Assembly (NCBI GenBank): GCA_937871915.1
Contig: CALMPG010000018.1
Span: forward strand, 1-64,000
Source of the DNA: an uncultured Phycisphaerales bacterium
GTDB lineage: Bacteria > Planctomycetota > Phycisphaerae > Phycisphaerales > UBA1924
DNA: 64,000 bases
Direction: 5' to 3'
The notes under the pieces are model-generated. The model had not been told where the DNA came from, made no database searches, and was given only the letters and a program-made list of their open reading frames with translations. Shown piece by piece: positions 21,809 to 30,415 of this stretch. Positions within the stretch are counted from its first letter, which is position 1; the number at the start of each line of letters is the position of its first letter. Position numbers and translations under genes: made by a program.

Positions 21809-22981
21809 TCATGCACTCGCGATCTTCCACTCTGAGAGGTACTTCTTCGCCACCGCGTCGAGCCCGTGATCCTTCAGGTTGCAGCGGTCAGGATACGTGA
21901 CCTCGAAAGTCAGCGCCTTTCCGCGATTGCCATTCTTGCCCTTGAACTTGAAGGACAGTCGTGCCTGGGATACGTGGAGCTCCGAGAGCGGCACCTTTGT
22001 CTTGTCGATAGCCTCCTCGATCAGCGACCGCAGCACATTTGGCACCTCGGGCGTCGGACGACCGGAGAGCACCAGGCGTCGGTAGCCTTTCCCCGGCAGA
22101 TCGAATCGGAGGAGCCGAAGCTCAACGCGGTCAACATTGTCCGCCGGGTCCGTCTTGAACGCGAAGTCGCCGCGCTTCAGAACATCAAGCTTGAACGGCG
22201 GGTTCGCACGTGGATCAGGCAGCGCTTTGAGCCCAAGAATCTCTCTACAGAACGCCTCGGCGATCTTCTCCCTGCGTTTCTGGTCTCCGCCGGCGACCAT
22301 CTCGAGCACGCCATCTTCGCGCCGGTACACGAAGATGATCTCCGTGGCCGTACGGCGGGTGTGACGAATGAACCGGTCCTGATCGTCGTACCCCAGATCG
22401 GTCTTCGGGTAGTCCTCTGGATACGCGAAGCAGCAGAATCGTTCCGGATCGCGGCGATCCAGCGGGTCGAGATGGCAGCGCTTGCCGCGCCCATCCCCCT
22501 TGAAGATGGCCCGGAGTGCCTTCTTGAACTTCTCGCGGTGCTCCTCATCGTCGTTCACTTGCAGCCGCTTCCCGACGTTCCACCGCTGCCACCGGCTCTC
22601 GGAAAACCGATCGATCTCGTTGTAGGCCAGAACAGTTTCGACGAGGCGCCGCTCCTCGATGAGTGCGAGCATGGCTCGTTCGTAGTCGTTCGCCATTCCG
22701 TCGAGCTTGCTGACCCACGGCCGCTTCCAGAATGACGCTTCCTCATAGATCAGACGAGATCCGCCGTCGCTGGCGAGTTCATTTACGGTCGCCAAGTCCA
22801 CGTCCACCGACTCTTGGACTCGGGCCTCTTGCGCGTCCAGCGCCTCGATGATGGATGCCGGATCGCCGTCCTTGTACTCTCGCCAGGAAAAGTCGGCGAG
22901 CAAGCCACGGCTGTCGAAGTATCGTTGAAGCAGCGGCTTCGAGATGCTCCGGATGACCTTCTTGGGTGAGTACTGTGCCAT
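21809..22981 (-). CDS. unknown protein, partner of the 299-residue protein
   Basis: This 390-residue protein has a helical N-terminal half with many charged residues (EERRLVETVLAYNEIDRFSESRWQRW) and a C-terminal half of mixed strands (TEIIFVYRREDGVLEMVAGG, VDRVELRLLRFDLPGKG, ARLSFKFKGKNGNRGKALTFEV). It shows no signal peptide, membrane segment, nuclease or ATPase motif that I can identify. The Met at 22981 has GTGGAG upstream. It lies 73 bp downstream of the IetAS subtilase on the same strand and may be part of that operon or a separate two-gene system with the next gene. Confidence 0.65.
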   Translation of the reverse strand: MAQYSPKKVIRSISKPLLQRYFDSRGLLADFSWREYKDGDPASIIEALDAQEARVQESVDVDLATVNELASDGGSRLIYEEASFWKRPWVSKLDGMANDYERAMLALIEERRLVETVLAYNEIDRFSESRWQRWNVGKRLQVNDDEEHREKFKKALRAIFKGDGRGKRCHLDPLDRRDPERFCCFAYPEDYPKTDLGYDDQDRFIRHTRRTATEIIFVYRREDGVLEMVAGGDQKRREKIAEAFCREILGLKALPDPRANPPFKLDVLKRGDFAFKTDPADNVDRVELRLLRFDLPGKGYRRLVLSGRPTPEVPNVLRSLIEEAIDKTKVPLSELHVSQARLSFKFKGKNGNRGKALTFEVTYPDRCNLKDHGLDAVAKKYLSEWKIASA

Positions 22982-23054
22982 TCCGTCAATGTCTCCACTT
23001 GACGCAGCAGCCGTCGCGGCATCGGAGCCGCACGCTTCACTGCGGTTTGCTGGG

Positions 23055-25358
23055 TTAGCTACGCCCCCGAGCCTGAACACGGGGACTGACCTGGAGGTCA
23101 ACGGTGGACCATCCGGACGTCCGCATCGCCCGCACGACCTCGTCGTACACGGGCTTCTGCCGCGCGGGATCGAACAGCGTGACGACGAGCGCGGCCCGTT
23201 GGGGCTCAGCGGCCGGTTGGACGCTGGCGCGGTACAGGAGATTCAACATCAGCCGCCACTGCTGTCCGCTGGTAGCCTCCAAAGCACCCCGGTAAACCTT
23301 GACCGGAGACCACTTGAAACCATGCTCGACCAGGTGCTCTTCATAGAGTTTGCCGTAGTCTTTGGGCTCCGGGGGGATCTTCCTGTCGTGCGAGCGCTTA
23401 CCGTCCTTGCCCGGGTCGTAGGTACCCAGCGACACATCGACGTTCGTCTGGCAATACTCGGCCCCGGCGCTCGGGCTCAGAGGGGGGTCGTACACGAGCG
23501 TCATCAGGAACTCGCCCTCCACGCGTCCGTCGGGACGCCGAAAGCACTTCGGGATAGGGAAATCCGCCCGGGCGAAGATCTTCTTGCTGGGCTGCAACTC
23601 GGGCTCGAAGATCAGCGTCGCCTGCCACGGTGGACAAGTCAGCACATCGCTGGGATCGCCGGGCACGCCGAATCCGCGATATCGCAGTTCGGCGGCGTCG
23701 ATCGGTCCGTGAGCCAGGGCAGCCGAATGCACCAGCAGGGCCTTTGCCAACGTTCGGGACATGGGCGCCGCAGTGCCCGCCCGGATGTTCGCCAGGATCG
23801 ACGCCACGATCGGCGTCGAGAAGCTGGTGCCAATGGCCTCACACACCTGCCCGTTCGTGCTGAGGGAGAGAACGCCCACCTGGCGGTAGTTCAGTTGCCC
23901 GTCGCAGTTGCCCCCGACATGGCCGACTTCAGGCTTCGGCAGGAACGCGGCTCCGGGGCCACGCCGCGAGAAGGGTGATGGGTCACGGGGCCTCACGCGC
24001 GAGTTCGGACGATCGACGTGGGCCACTGCGCCGACGGATACGCCAAGGGCAGAATCGGCCGGAGGATGAATGCGATCACGCTCGCCCAGGTCCTCGGGAG
24101 GCCACCCTCGCAGCGGAAGCTCCTCAAAGTTCCCGGCGCACGAGACGAACGACACGTCGAACTCCTGCTGGATCTTGTCAAGCTCCATGCCGAACTCTGA
24201 GAACGCATCATCGCAGCAGACCTTGTCCTTTCGGCTGAGCGAGAGATTCCACACACGCACGTGCGGGTACTTCTTGACGGCGCGTCGGATGGTGTTGAGC
24301 AGATCGTCTTCGGTGAGCGGTGTCGTTGCCTTCGGCACGGCAACAACATCGACGATCCGACACTGGGTTTGCGGGAACTGAGGGTCCTTGTGGTTGAGAT
24401 GAAACCCGTTGGCGATCAGTCCGGCGACGAAGCTGCCGTGCGCGTTGTCCTGGTCGGCCCGAGGGACGTCCGCTTCATCGCGGTCCACCACCCAAGCTTG
24501 GAGTAGCGCGTTCGCCGGGTCCGTCCCCGTGTCGATGACGCCCACCACCGGATACTCGACGCCGGGCCTCGGGGTAGGAAAGTCCGCTTCTTTCAGCTGC
24601 CCAACCGGGACGTACTGGGCCGTGACCTCGAACTCCGGAACCAGCCCGATGGATTGCGTGCCGACGAAGCTTGCCAAAGCTGGGATGGCGTCCGGCGTGA
24701 TTCCGCGAATGCGGAACATCCGGAGTTCCGACAGGTATGGAAGCGATTCCGGGGTCTCAAGTTTCAGGGCTCGTGCAAGTGCGACCAGTTCTTCAAAGAT
24801 CGCCCCGTCGGCTCGGCTGCGCCCATGCTTGAAAAGCCGGAGTCGGATCTGCTCGGGACGCCTCTCCGCCACAAGCCGCTGGAGCGCAGCAACGCCACCA
24901 TCCCCTGCCGCGTCGTCTGCCGTGTACGGCTCGATTCGCCGCAACGTTGAGACATCGGCTTTCAGATCAGCCGTGCCGCCCCGCGCCACATCCTTTTCCA
25001 GTGCGGCCAGCCCCGTGTTCGTCACGCTGACGAGGAGATGCCCGAAGTCCTCGCCGCCAATGATCGGACACGAGTCCTTCTCAAACAGGTGGGTGGGACG
25101 GTGGCTTTTCGCCAATGCCTCCTTCTTGAGGACAACCCGGGCCACCGCGGGGAGGTGGGTCCTTCGCTGGAGAATGTCGCCAAACTGCTTGCGCACGTCG
25201 CCAATCTCGGCAAGCAGCGTCTGGCGCTGCTCGTCCAAGCCGCTCTCGTCAAAGACCTTCCGCGCGCTACCGCGACCGGGCTTTGCCTGAAGATCCTCGT
25301 CCTGTGTGAGGACGACCTTGATTGGGAGCCTTCGCTCGTTGCTGGCCATGCGAATCAT
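23055..25358 (-). CDS. ietS: subtilisin-like protease of an IetAS defence pair
   Basis: The 767-residue protein is an S8 family protease with a complete active site: D276 (VIDTGTD), H307 (HGSF), oxyanion Asn 410 (SCAGN) and S512 (GTSFSTP). A 250-residue N-terminal region and a 200-residue C-terminal region frame the catalytic domain; there is no signal peptide, so it is cytoplasmic. A AAA ATPase gene lies directly upstream. This pair matches IetAS, known as a plasmid-incompatibility and anti-phage system in which both parts are needed. The start (25358, or the Met at 25349) overlaps the ATPase gene by about 90 bases. Confidence 0.85.
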   Translation of the reverse strand: MIRMASNERRLPIKVVLTQDEDLQAKPGRGSARKVFDESGLDEQRQTLLAEIGDVRKQFGDILQRRTHLPAVARVVLKKEALAKSHRPTHLFEKDSCPIIGGEDFGHLLVSVTNTGLAALEKDVARGGTADLKADVSTLRRIEPYTADDAAGDGGVAALQRLVAERRPEQIRLRLFKHGRSRADGAIFEELVALARALKLETPESLPYLSELRMFRIRGITPDAIPALASFVGTQSIGLVPEFEVTAQYVPVGQLKEADFPTPRPGVEYPVVGVIDTGTDPANALLQAWVVDRDEADVPRADQDNAHGSFVAGLIANGFHLNHKDPQFPQTQCRIVDVVAVPKATTPLTEDDLLNTIRRAVKKYPHVRVWNLSLSRKDKVCCDDAFSEFGMELDKIQQEFDVSFVSCAGNFEELPLRGWPPEDLGERDRIHPPADSALGVSVGAVAHVDRPNSRVRPRDPSPFSRRGPGAAFLPKPEVGHVGGNCDGQLNYRQVGVLSLSTNGQVCEAIGTSFSTPIVASILANIRAGTAAPMSRTLAKALLVHSAALAHGPIDAAELRYRGFGVPGDPSDVLTCPPWQATLIFEPELQPSKKIFARADFPIPKCFRRPDGRVEGEFLMTLVYDPPLSPSAGAEYCQTNVDVSLGTYDPGKDGKRSHDRKIPPEPKDYGKLYEEHLVEHGFKWSPVKVYRGALEATSGQQWRLMLNLLYRASVQPAAEPQRAALVVTLFDPARQKPVYDEVVRAMRTSGWSTVDLQVSPRVQARGRS

Positions 25359-26469
25359 CCGAATGCAGACGGCGAGACAGCGTCGGCTCAGACGAGCCGA
25401 AGAGCGCTGACAGTCGTTTCAATGTGAACACGTCGGGCGCGAGGTCCCGAACCGCTTTGACCAGCGGCCCGTCGTCGCGCGAGAAGTCTGCTTGTGTGCC
25501 GAGCCTCAGATGCACCAGCGCGCGAAGCACATCGGTGTCCGAGATATGGGATCGTTCGTCGATGACCGCCTCACGGATGGCCGTCTCGCACGCGTGCCGG
25601 ATGTCCGACCCGGTCGCCCCCTCGCTCGCCGTGACAAAGTCGCTGATGGTGCCATCGTCGCCGAGGAACTCCCCCAGGAAGAGCTTGAACATTCGGCCAC
25701 GGGCGTCGGCATCCGGCGGCCGCAACTCGAGTTTGTACGCGAAACGTCGCCAGACCGCCGGATCGAGCAGGTGAGGGTGGTTGGTCGCCCCGAGCAGGAT
25801 GGTTTCGTTGCTGAGCGCGTCGATATTCTGAAGCAGGCTGACGACGACCCGCTTCAACTCTCCCAGCTCGTGATGGTCGTCCCGCAGCTTGGCCACCGAG
25901 TCCAGTTCATCCAGGAACAGCACGCAAGGCCGGCTCTTTGCGTGCTCAAAGAGCACTCGCAGGTTCTTCGCGGTACTCCCAAGGAAGGACGAGACCAGGG
26001 AGTCCGCCCGCGCCGTGATCAACGGCAGCCCCAGTTGCGCCGCGATGTGCCGCGCCAACTGCGTCTTCCCCACGCCCGGCGCGCCGTAGATCAGCATCGA
26101 GGGCGCGATGTCCACCCGGTGGGCGATGAGCCGGTCCGCCGCTCTCACGTGCCGCAGGAACTCGTCGAGGCGCTGCTGCACCGCGGAGTCGAGCACAACC
26201 TGCACGTCCGCCGGTGTCAGCCACTCCTCGTCCGCCAACGAGAATCGGGACTCCGAATCGACCGGCAGCCGACCGAGAGCCCCCGCGATGTTCGGCGTCA
26301 CTTCCGAGGTCTTGGTCTGGTTGGCAGTCTGAGCCAGGCGATCCGCCGCCTTCGCGTCCCCGGTCTCACGGAGTTTCCGCGCCAGTTGCTCGACATAGGC
26401 CAAGACCTTCGCCCGGTCCCCCTTCAGGGCTCCGTCGATGATCCGGGAGATTTCGAGCAGGTGGTCCAT
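25267..26469 (-). CDS. ietA: AAA+ ATPase of an IetAS defence pair
   Basis: The 400-residue protein has a helical N-terminal region (1-115) and one AAA+ domain: Walker A GAPGVGKT at 129-136, Walker B LFLDELD at 184-190 and the arginine-finger region AVWRRFAYKLEL. It ends in a predicted helix-turn-helix-like stretch and a basic tail. The build is that of FtsH/CDC48-type ATPases. It probably senses infection and controls or feeds the adjacent subtilase. Its promoter region carries two 32-bp direct repeats, one of which covers the start codon. Confidence 0.85.
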   Translation of the reverse strand: MDHLLEISRIIDGALKGDRAKVLAYVEQLARKLRETGDAKAADRLAQTANQTKTSEVTPNIAGALGRLPVDSESRFSLADEEWLTPADVQVVLDSAVQQRLDEFLRHVRAADRLIAHRVDIAPSMLIYGAPGVGKTQLARHIAAQLGLPLITARADSLVSSFLGSTAKNLRVLFEHAKSRPCVLFLDELDSVAKLRDDHHELGELKRVVVSLLQNIDALSNETILLGATNHPHLLDPAVWRRFAYKLELRPPDADARGRMFKLFLGEFLGDDGTISDFVTASEGATGSDIRHACETAIREAVIDERSHISDTDVLRALVHLRLGTQADFSRDDGPLVKAVRDLAPDVFTLKRLSALFGSSEPTLSRRLHSDDSHGQQRAKAPNQGRPHTGRGSSGKARSR

Positions 26470-26558
26470 GAAAGAAACGCTCCAGTTGGTGAAAGATACA
26501 CATGGAACATCGGCTCGTCAAGCCTGTCCAGTGAAAGAAAACGCTGGTTGCGTGAAAG
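26464..26558 (-). promoter_or_regulatory. two direct repeats upstream of ietA
   Basis: Repeat 1 (26464-26495) and repeat 2 (26526-26558) share the plan GTCCA, TGAAAGAAA, ACGCT, GTTG, GTGAAAG with small gaps, about 62 bp apart. Repeat 1 contains the ietA ATG. They are candidate operators for a repressor of this defence operon. Confidence 0.55.
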
Positions 26559-26601
26559 TCAGCCGTCCATGCCGGGTTGCGGACGGTCGGGGCTGGAAGT
26601 C

Positions 26602-27726
26602 CTACTCGGCCGCGTCATCGACCCCGAACCGCTGCTTCAGCCGTTCCACCGTGAACGCCCAGTTCTTCGCCCGCGGCTTCGCGGCCGAGTTCTGATTGCC
26701 GAAGAAGCCCTTTTCCTTCACGGCATCCTTCAGCGGCACGGTCTTGATCCACTCGACGCGGACCATGTGCTCGGCTTTGTCCGGGTCCTGCGCCATCGTC
26801 GTGTGTTTGGCGGCGCGGAGGGGGAGGGTCGTGATCGGCACCTGCTTGCCGTTGCCGTTGTCCACCATGAACTCGTCGATCGGGACGACGGACTCCTTCA
26901 CGATCCCGACGCCGACGTAACCCACGCCGCCCGGGATGTTGACCCAGACGCGGCCCCCGGGCTCGAGCGTGGCGAGGGTGCGGGAGTACCACGCCCCACC
27001 GCCGGCGGAAATGAACCCGTACTTCCGAGCCTCCTCCCAGTCGCGGTCCTCGTCGGCACCGTACGAGGCGTAGAACTCGCCGTTCCACGGGAGCTTCTCG
27101 CGCTTCGCCTCGACCTTCGCCTCCACCTGTCCGGGGTCGGTCAGCCACGCCCGGCTCATGTACTCGTTCTGGCCGTCGCGGAACACACGGAAGAACACCG
27201 CGTTGATGGAGACGCCGTACTCCTCCGCCAAGTAGGTGATGATCCGCTCGGAGCTGTCGTCGAGTTCGCTGGCCACCAGCACCAGCTTGTGCGCCTCGTT
27301 CGGCGACTCGGGCATCTCCTCGACCTTGAAGCGCTCGCAGAAGGCCTCGTCCAGCGACGTGGCCTTGTGCTCGGGGTGGTACTTGCTGAGGAACGCCTCG
27401 AAGATCGTGGCGATCTCGTCATCCTCAAGGCCCCGCACCCACGAGCCGTAGTCGAGGAGCTGGGCCACCACCTCGCGCGGCGTGCGGTTCTTCTTCAACT
27501 CGATCACGATCAACTGCCCCTCGGCGTCGATCGCCAGCAGATCAATGAACTTGCCAAAGGCGGTCGGCACCTGGCGGCCGATCAGCAGCCAGCCCGGGTC
27601 CACGACGGTGATGTCGGCGGCGAGCACGGACTCCAGCCGGCTCTCGCTGTCCATGCCGGTGAACGCGACCGGTTGCAACCGGTCACCGAGACGCCAAAGC
27701 CCCACTTCGATCGGCATGAGCAACAC
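26602..27726 (-). CDS. NucS-like endonuclease-domain protein in R-M operon 2
   Basis: The 374-residue protein has a PD-(D/E)xK nuclease core of the NucS/DUF91 type in its first 100 residues: KFIDLLAID (acidic D), then QLIVIELKKNRTPREVVAQLLDYGSWV (E-x-K and the following helix). The C-terminal part is rich in Gly and strands and has no recognised catalytic motif. It lies 14 bp after hsdS on the same strand. Proteins of this type often accompany type I systems and may add a second nuclease or a DNA-end recognition module. The Met at 27726 is at the usual family start. Confidence 0.75.
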   Translation of the reverse strand: MLLMPIEVGLWRLGDRLQPVAFTGMDSESRLESVLAADITVVDPGWLLIGRQVPTAFGKFIDLLAIDAEGQLIVIELKKNRTPREVVAQLLDYGSWVRGLEDDEIATIFEAFLSKYHPEHKATSLDEAFCERFKVEEMPESPNEAHKLVLVASELDDSSERIITYLAEEYGVSINAVFFRVFRDGQNEYMSRAWLTDPGQVEAKVEAKREKLPWNGEFYASYGADEDRDWEEARKYGFISAGGGAWYSRTLATLEPGGRVWVNIPGGVGYVGVGIVKESVVPIDEFMVDNGNGKQVPITTLPLRAAKHTTMAQDPDKAEHMVRVEWIKTVPLKDAVKEKGFFGNQNSAAKPRAKNWAFTVERLKQRFGVDDAAE

Positions 27727-27740
27727 TCCATCAAGAACGA

Positions 27741-28892
27741 CTACAACTCGCCCCGGAACGCGAGATCAAGCACCGCAGGCAGCATGGATTTCAGTTCCTC
27801 CGCCACGGTCACCTGAGTCTGACGTGCGTCGGCGAGGTGGCGAGACAACTGGGTAAGCCGCTGCTGAGCTTCCAAAGGGGGCAGAGGGACGGGGATCGCC
27901 ACCAACTTCTTCAGTCCGAGAGTCCGGTTGCGGCCAGCCGCGCCGGGGGAGGCCTCAAGGATGAAACTCATCCCCTCGTCCGTGAGCAGCCACGAGCGGA
28001 GGAACTCGGCGGTGGCGAGCGCGGGGTCGGGCACGCACGTGATGAAGCGATGGGAGCCCACGCGGCCTTCGTCCTCATCCTTGGCGACGGCGATCGCGCC
28101 CTCCCAGGAGAACACGTTGCTAAAGACCAGATCTCCCGGGCGAATGTGGAACAGGCGCTTGCGGCCAAGGTTCGCGCCGGAGATGGCGGGCTTGTGGAAC
28201 GTACCCCTGCCGAATGATCGAATGCCCAACTCTGGATACATCGCCCCCTTGTCGATCTTCACGGGCCGTCGCGTCACCGGAGCGACCTGTTGCAGCGGAC
28301 GCCGAGCTGCGCCCTTGGCCAGTTCGCGTGCAAAAGCCCGGAGCATCTCCTCACGCTCCACCTCGACGGACTCTCGCAGCCGCTGGGCCTCGGCTATTCG
28401 CGTCGCTACGGCGTCTATCGCGTGGATAATCCGACGCTGCTCGGCCAGGGGAGGCATTGGTACTTTCAATGCGAGCAGCAACTCTTCGGCCATTCTCTGT
28501 CGGTTGGTGACGCCCCGGCTCGGATCTTCGCATTGAGCGACAAACCACCGGGACTGCGTCAAGTACGCGATGAACTTGGATTCGGCGACGTCTTCCGCCA
28601 CGTCGAATACGGGGAAGTCGTTCGAGACCACTGCCCCATCCAACTCGGGCGGCACCAGCCCAAACGCTCCATTGCGGGCATCGATGCGGCTATAAACAAA
28701 CTGCCCGGCGCGCACCCGGAACTGACGCTTCGTCTTGACATCCGCGCCTTTGACGACCTGGCGCAGCCGCAGGCCACGACCATGCAGCGACACGGTCACC
28801 TGTTGATACTCTTTCCTGTCCTCAAGGTGGACCACGTCCTCTACCTGGCGAAGCGCGCGGGATAATGGGGTTGGCGGCCACGCGGTGTTCAT
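27741..28892 (-). CDS. hsdS: type I R-M specificity subunit S, system 2
   Basis: The 383-residue protein has two target-recognition domains separated by a long spacer helix (PPLAEQRRIIHAIDAVATRIAEAQRLRESVEVEREEM, about 150-190). It ends with the matching C-terminal helix LPPLEAQQRLTQLSRHL, followed by LPAVLDLAFRGEL, the usual end of HsdS. It overlaps hsdM by four bases (ATGA). Its recognition domains share no clear similarity with the HsdS of system 1, so the two systems should recognise different sites. Confidence 0.92.
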   Translation of the reverse strand: MNTAWPPTPLSRALRQVEDVVHLEDRKEYQQVTVSLHGRGLRLRQVVKGADVKTKRQFRVRAGQFVYSRIDARNGAFGLVPPELDGAVVSNDFPVFDVAEDVAESKFIAYLTQSRWFVAQCEDPSRGVTNRQRMAEELLLALKVPMPPLAEQRRIIHAIDAVATRIAEAQRLRESVEVEREEMLRAFARELAKGAARRPLQQVAPVTRRPVKIDKGAMYPELGIRSFGRGTFHKPAISGANLGRKRLFHIRPGDLVFSNVFSWEGAIAVAKDEDEGRVGSHRFITCVPDPALATAEFLRSWLLTDEGMSFILEASPGAAGRNRTLGLKKLVAIPVPLPPLEAQQRLTQLSRHLADARQTQVTVAEELKSMLPAVLDLAFRGEL

Positions 28893-30412
28893 GTAGAAGC
28901 CTCCGCGCTTGCCGCAACGGACGCGGGTTCGAGAATCTCCTGGATCTCCTGCATGATCTCCAGGATGCGCTGCTCCTTGCTCGCGATGTCCGCCGCGATC
29001 GCGGCCGGGGAGCGGTGCTTCACGGCCTTGTCGGCGTTCGGGTTGATCGCGGACAGGTCATAGTTGCGCTTGATGATCTCCTCGACCGGTACGATCCAGC
29101 TGCGTTCCGAGATCTCGCGCTTCCGGGCCTTCGCCATGCAGTCCGGCAGGTCGTTCTCAGCGATGGGGCGCTGCGTCTTCGTCAGCGAGAATCCGACCGC
29201 CTCGACCTCGTAGTACCAGATCTCCTTCGTCCCGACGGGGTTGCCCGCCCTGTCGAGCTCCCGGTCGAAGAACAGCAGGTCGGTCTTCGGCCCGGTGCCG
29301 CTGGCGACGGCGTTGGCGAAGACGCCGGCGGGAAGGCTGATGATCGTGTGCAGGTTGAACTGCTCGAGCAGTTCCTTCTTGGTCTGGAAGTAGGCCGACT
29401 CGCTCGACTTGAACAGCACGCCCTCGTCGATGACCATGCCGACGCGCCCGCCGCGGGCCACCTTCTTCATGATGTGCTGGAGGAATGTGATCGACGTGGC
29501 CTTGGACGGGTACGGGAAGTTGGCGGTGACGCTCTCGTGCTCCGTGCCGCCGAAGGGCGGGTTGGTCAGGATCACGTCGAAGCGATCCTTCTCGGTGAAC
29601 TTGCGGACATCGTCGCCCAGCGTGTTGTGCCGGCGCAAGTTCGAGGAGAACACGCCGTGCAGGATCATGTTCATGCAGCCCAGGAGGTACGGCAGGGCCT
29701 TCTTCTCCTGGCCGTAAAACGTCTCCTCCTGGAGCCGCTTCTCGTCCTTGGGCAGGATGCGCGTGCCCTTGGCGGCTCGCATGTGCTTGTACGCCTCGAC
29801 GAGGAAGCCCGCCGAGCCCATTGCCGGGTCGTAGACCGTTTCGCCGATCTTCGGGTTCACCAACCGCACGATGAACTCGATGATGGGCCGCGGCGTGTAG
29901 AACTCGCCGCCCATGCCGCCCTCGCGCCCGAGCTTGGCCAGCATCGACTCGTACAGGTGGGACAGGGTGTGGACATCGTCGGCGGTCTCGAAGTTGATCT
30001 GCTGCACGGCGTCGATCGCGTCGCGCAGGATCGCGCCGTCCTTGAGCATCTTCGACGGTGCGTCCTCGAACAAGCCGCGGATCACCGAGCGGGCGCTGTT
30101 GCCCTGGAGCCCACGCAGGTACGGGAACAGATCGTCAGCCAGGAACTTGATCAGGTCCTTGCCGGTGAGCTTCTTTGATGGGTCGGGGTTGGTCCATGTG
30201 GACCACTGGTACCTCTGGGCGAGGATCGGGGAATGGGATTTCTTCTCGTAGTCGGCCTCCGCCCGGCGCTTGTTCTCGAAGTCCTCCAGGCACTTGAGGA
30301 AGAGCAGCCACGAGATCTGCTCGACGTAGTCGAGCAGACTGTTCGTGTTGTCGTCTTGACGCAGGATCTTGCACGCCTGCCAGAACTGGGTGTTCAGGGT
30401 CTCTCGGGACAT
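28889..30412 (-). CDS. hsdM: type I DNA methyltransferase subunit M, system 2
   Basis: The 507-residue protein has an N-terminal HsdM helical domain (LNTQFWQACKILRQDDNTNSLLDYVEQISWLLFLKCLED), motif I YDPAMGSAGFL (194-204) and motif IV NPPFGG (284-289). The [11 protein letters not shown] segment before motif I is typical of adenine methylases of type I systems. It belongs to the EcoEI-like group, in agreement with the HsdR upstream. Only three bases separate it from the hsdR stop. It is clearly different from the hsdM at 6009. Confidence 0.93.
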   Translation of the reverse strand: MSRETLNTQFWQACKILRQDDNTNSLLDYVEQISWLLFLKCLEDFENKRRAEADYEKKSHSPILAQRYQWSTWTNPDPSKKLTGKDLIKFLADDLFPYLRGLQGNSARSVIRGLFEDAPSKMLKDGAILRDAIDAVQQINFETADDVHTLSHLYESMLAKLGREGGMGGEFYTPRPIIEFIVRLVNPKIGETVYDPAMGSAGFLVEAYKHMRAAKGTRILPKDEKRLQEETFYGQEKKALPYLLGCMNMILHGVFSSNLRRHNTLGDDVRKFTEKDRFDVILTNPPFGGTEHESVTANFPYPSKATSITFLQHIMKKVARGGRVGMVIDEGVLFKSSESAYFQTKKELLEQFNLHTIISLPAGVFANAVASGTGPKTDLLFFDRELDRAGNPVGTKEIWYYEVEAVGFSLTKTQRPIAENDLPDCMAKARKREISERSWIVPVEEIIKRNYDLSAINPNADKAVKHRSPAAIAADIASKEQRILEIMQEIQEILEPASVAASAEAST

Positions 30413-30415
30413 CGA

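Noticed and set aside
25492-27816. 774-codon rightward open frame
   Set aside because: Antisense to ietA and the NucS-like gene; no motifs or ribosome-binding site.
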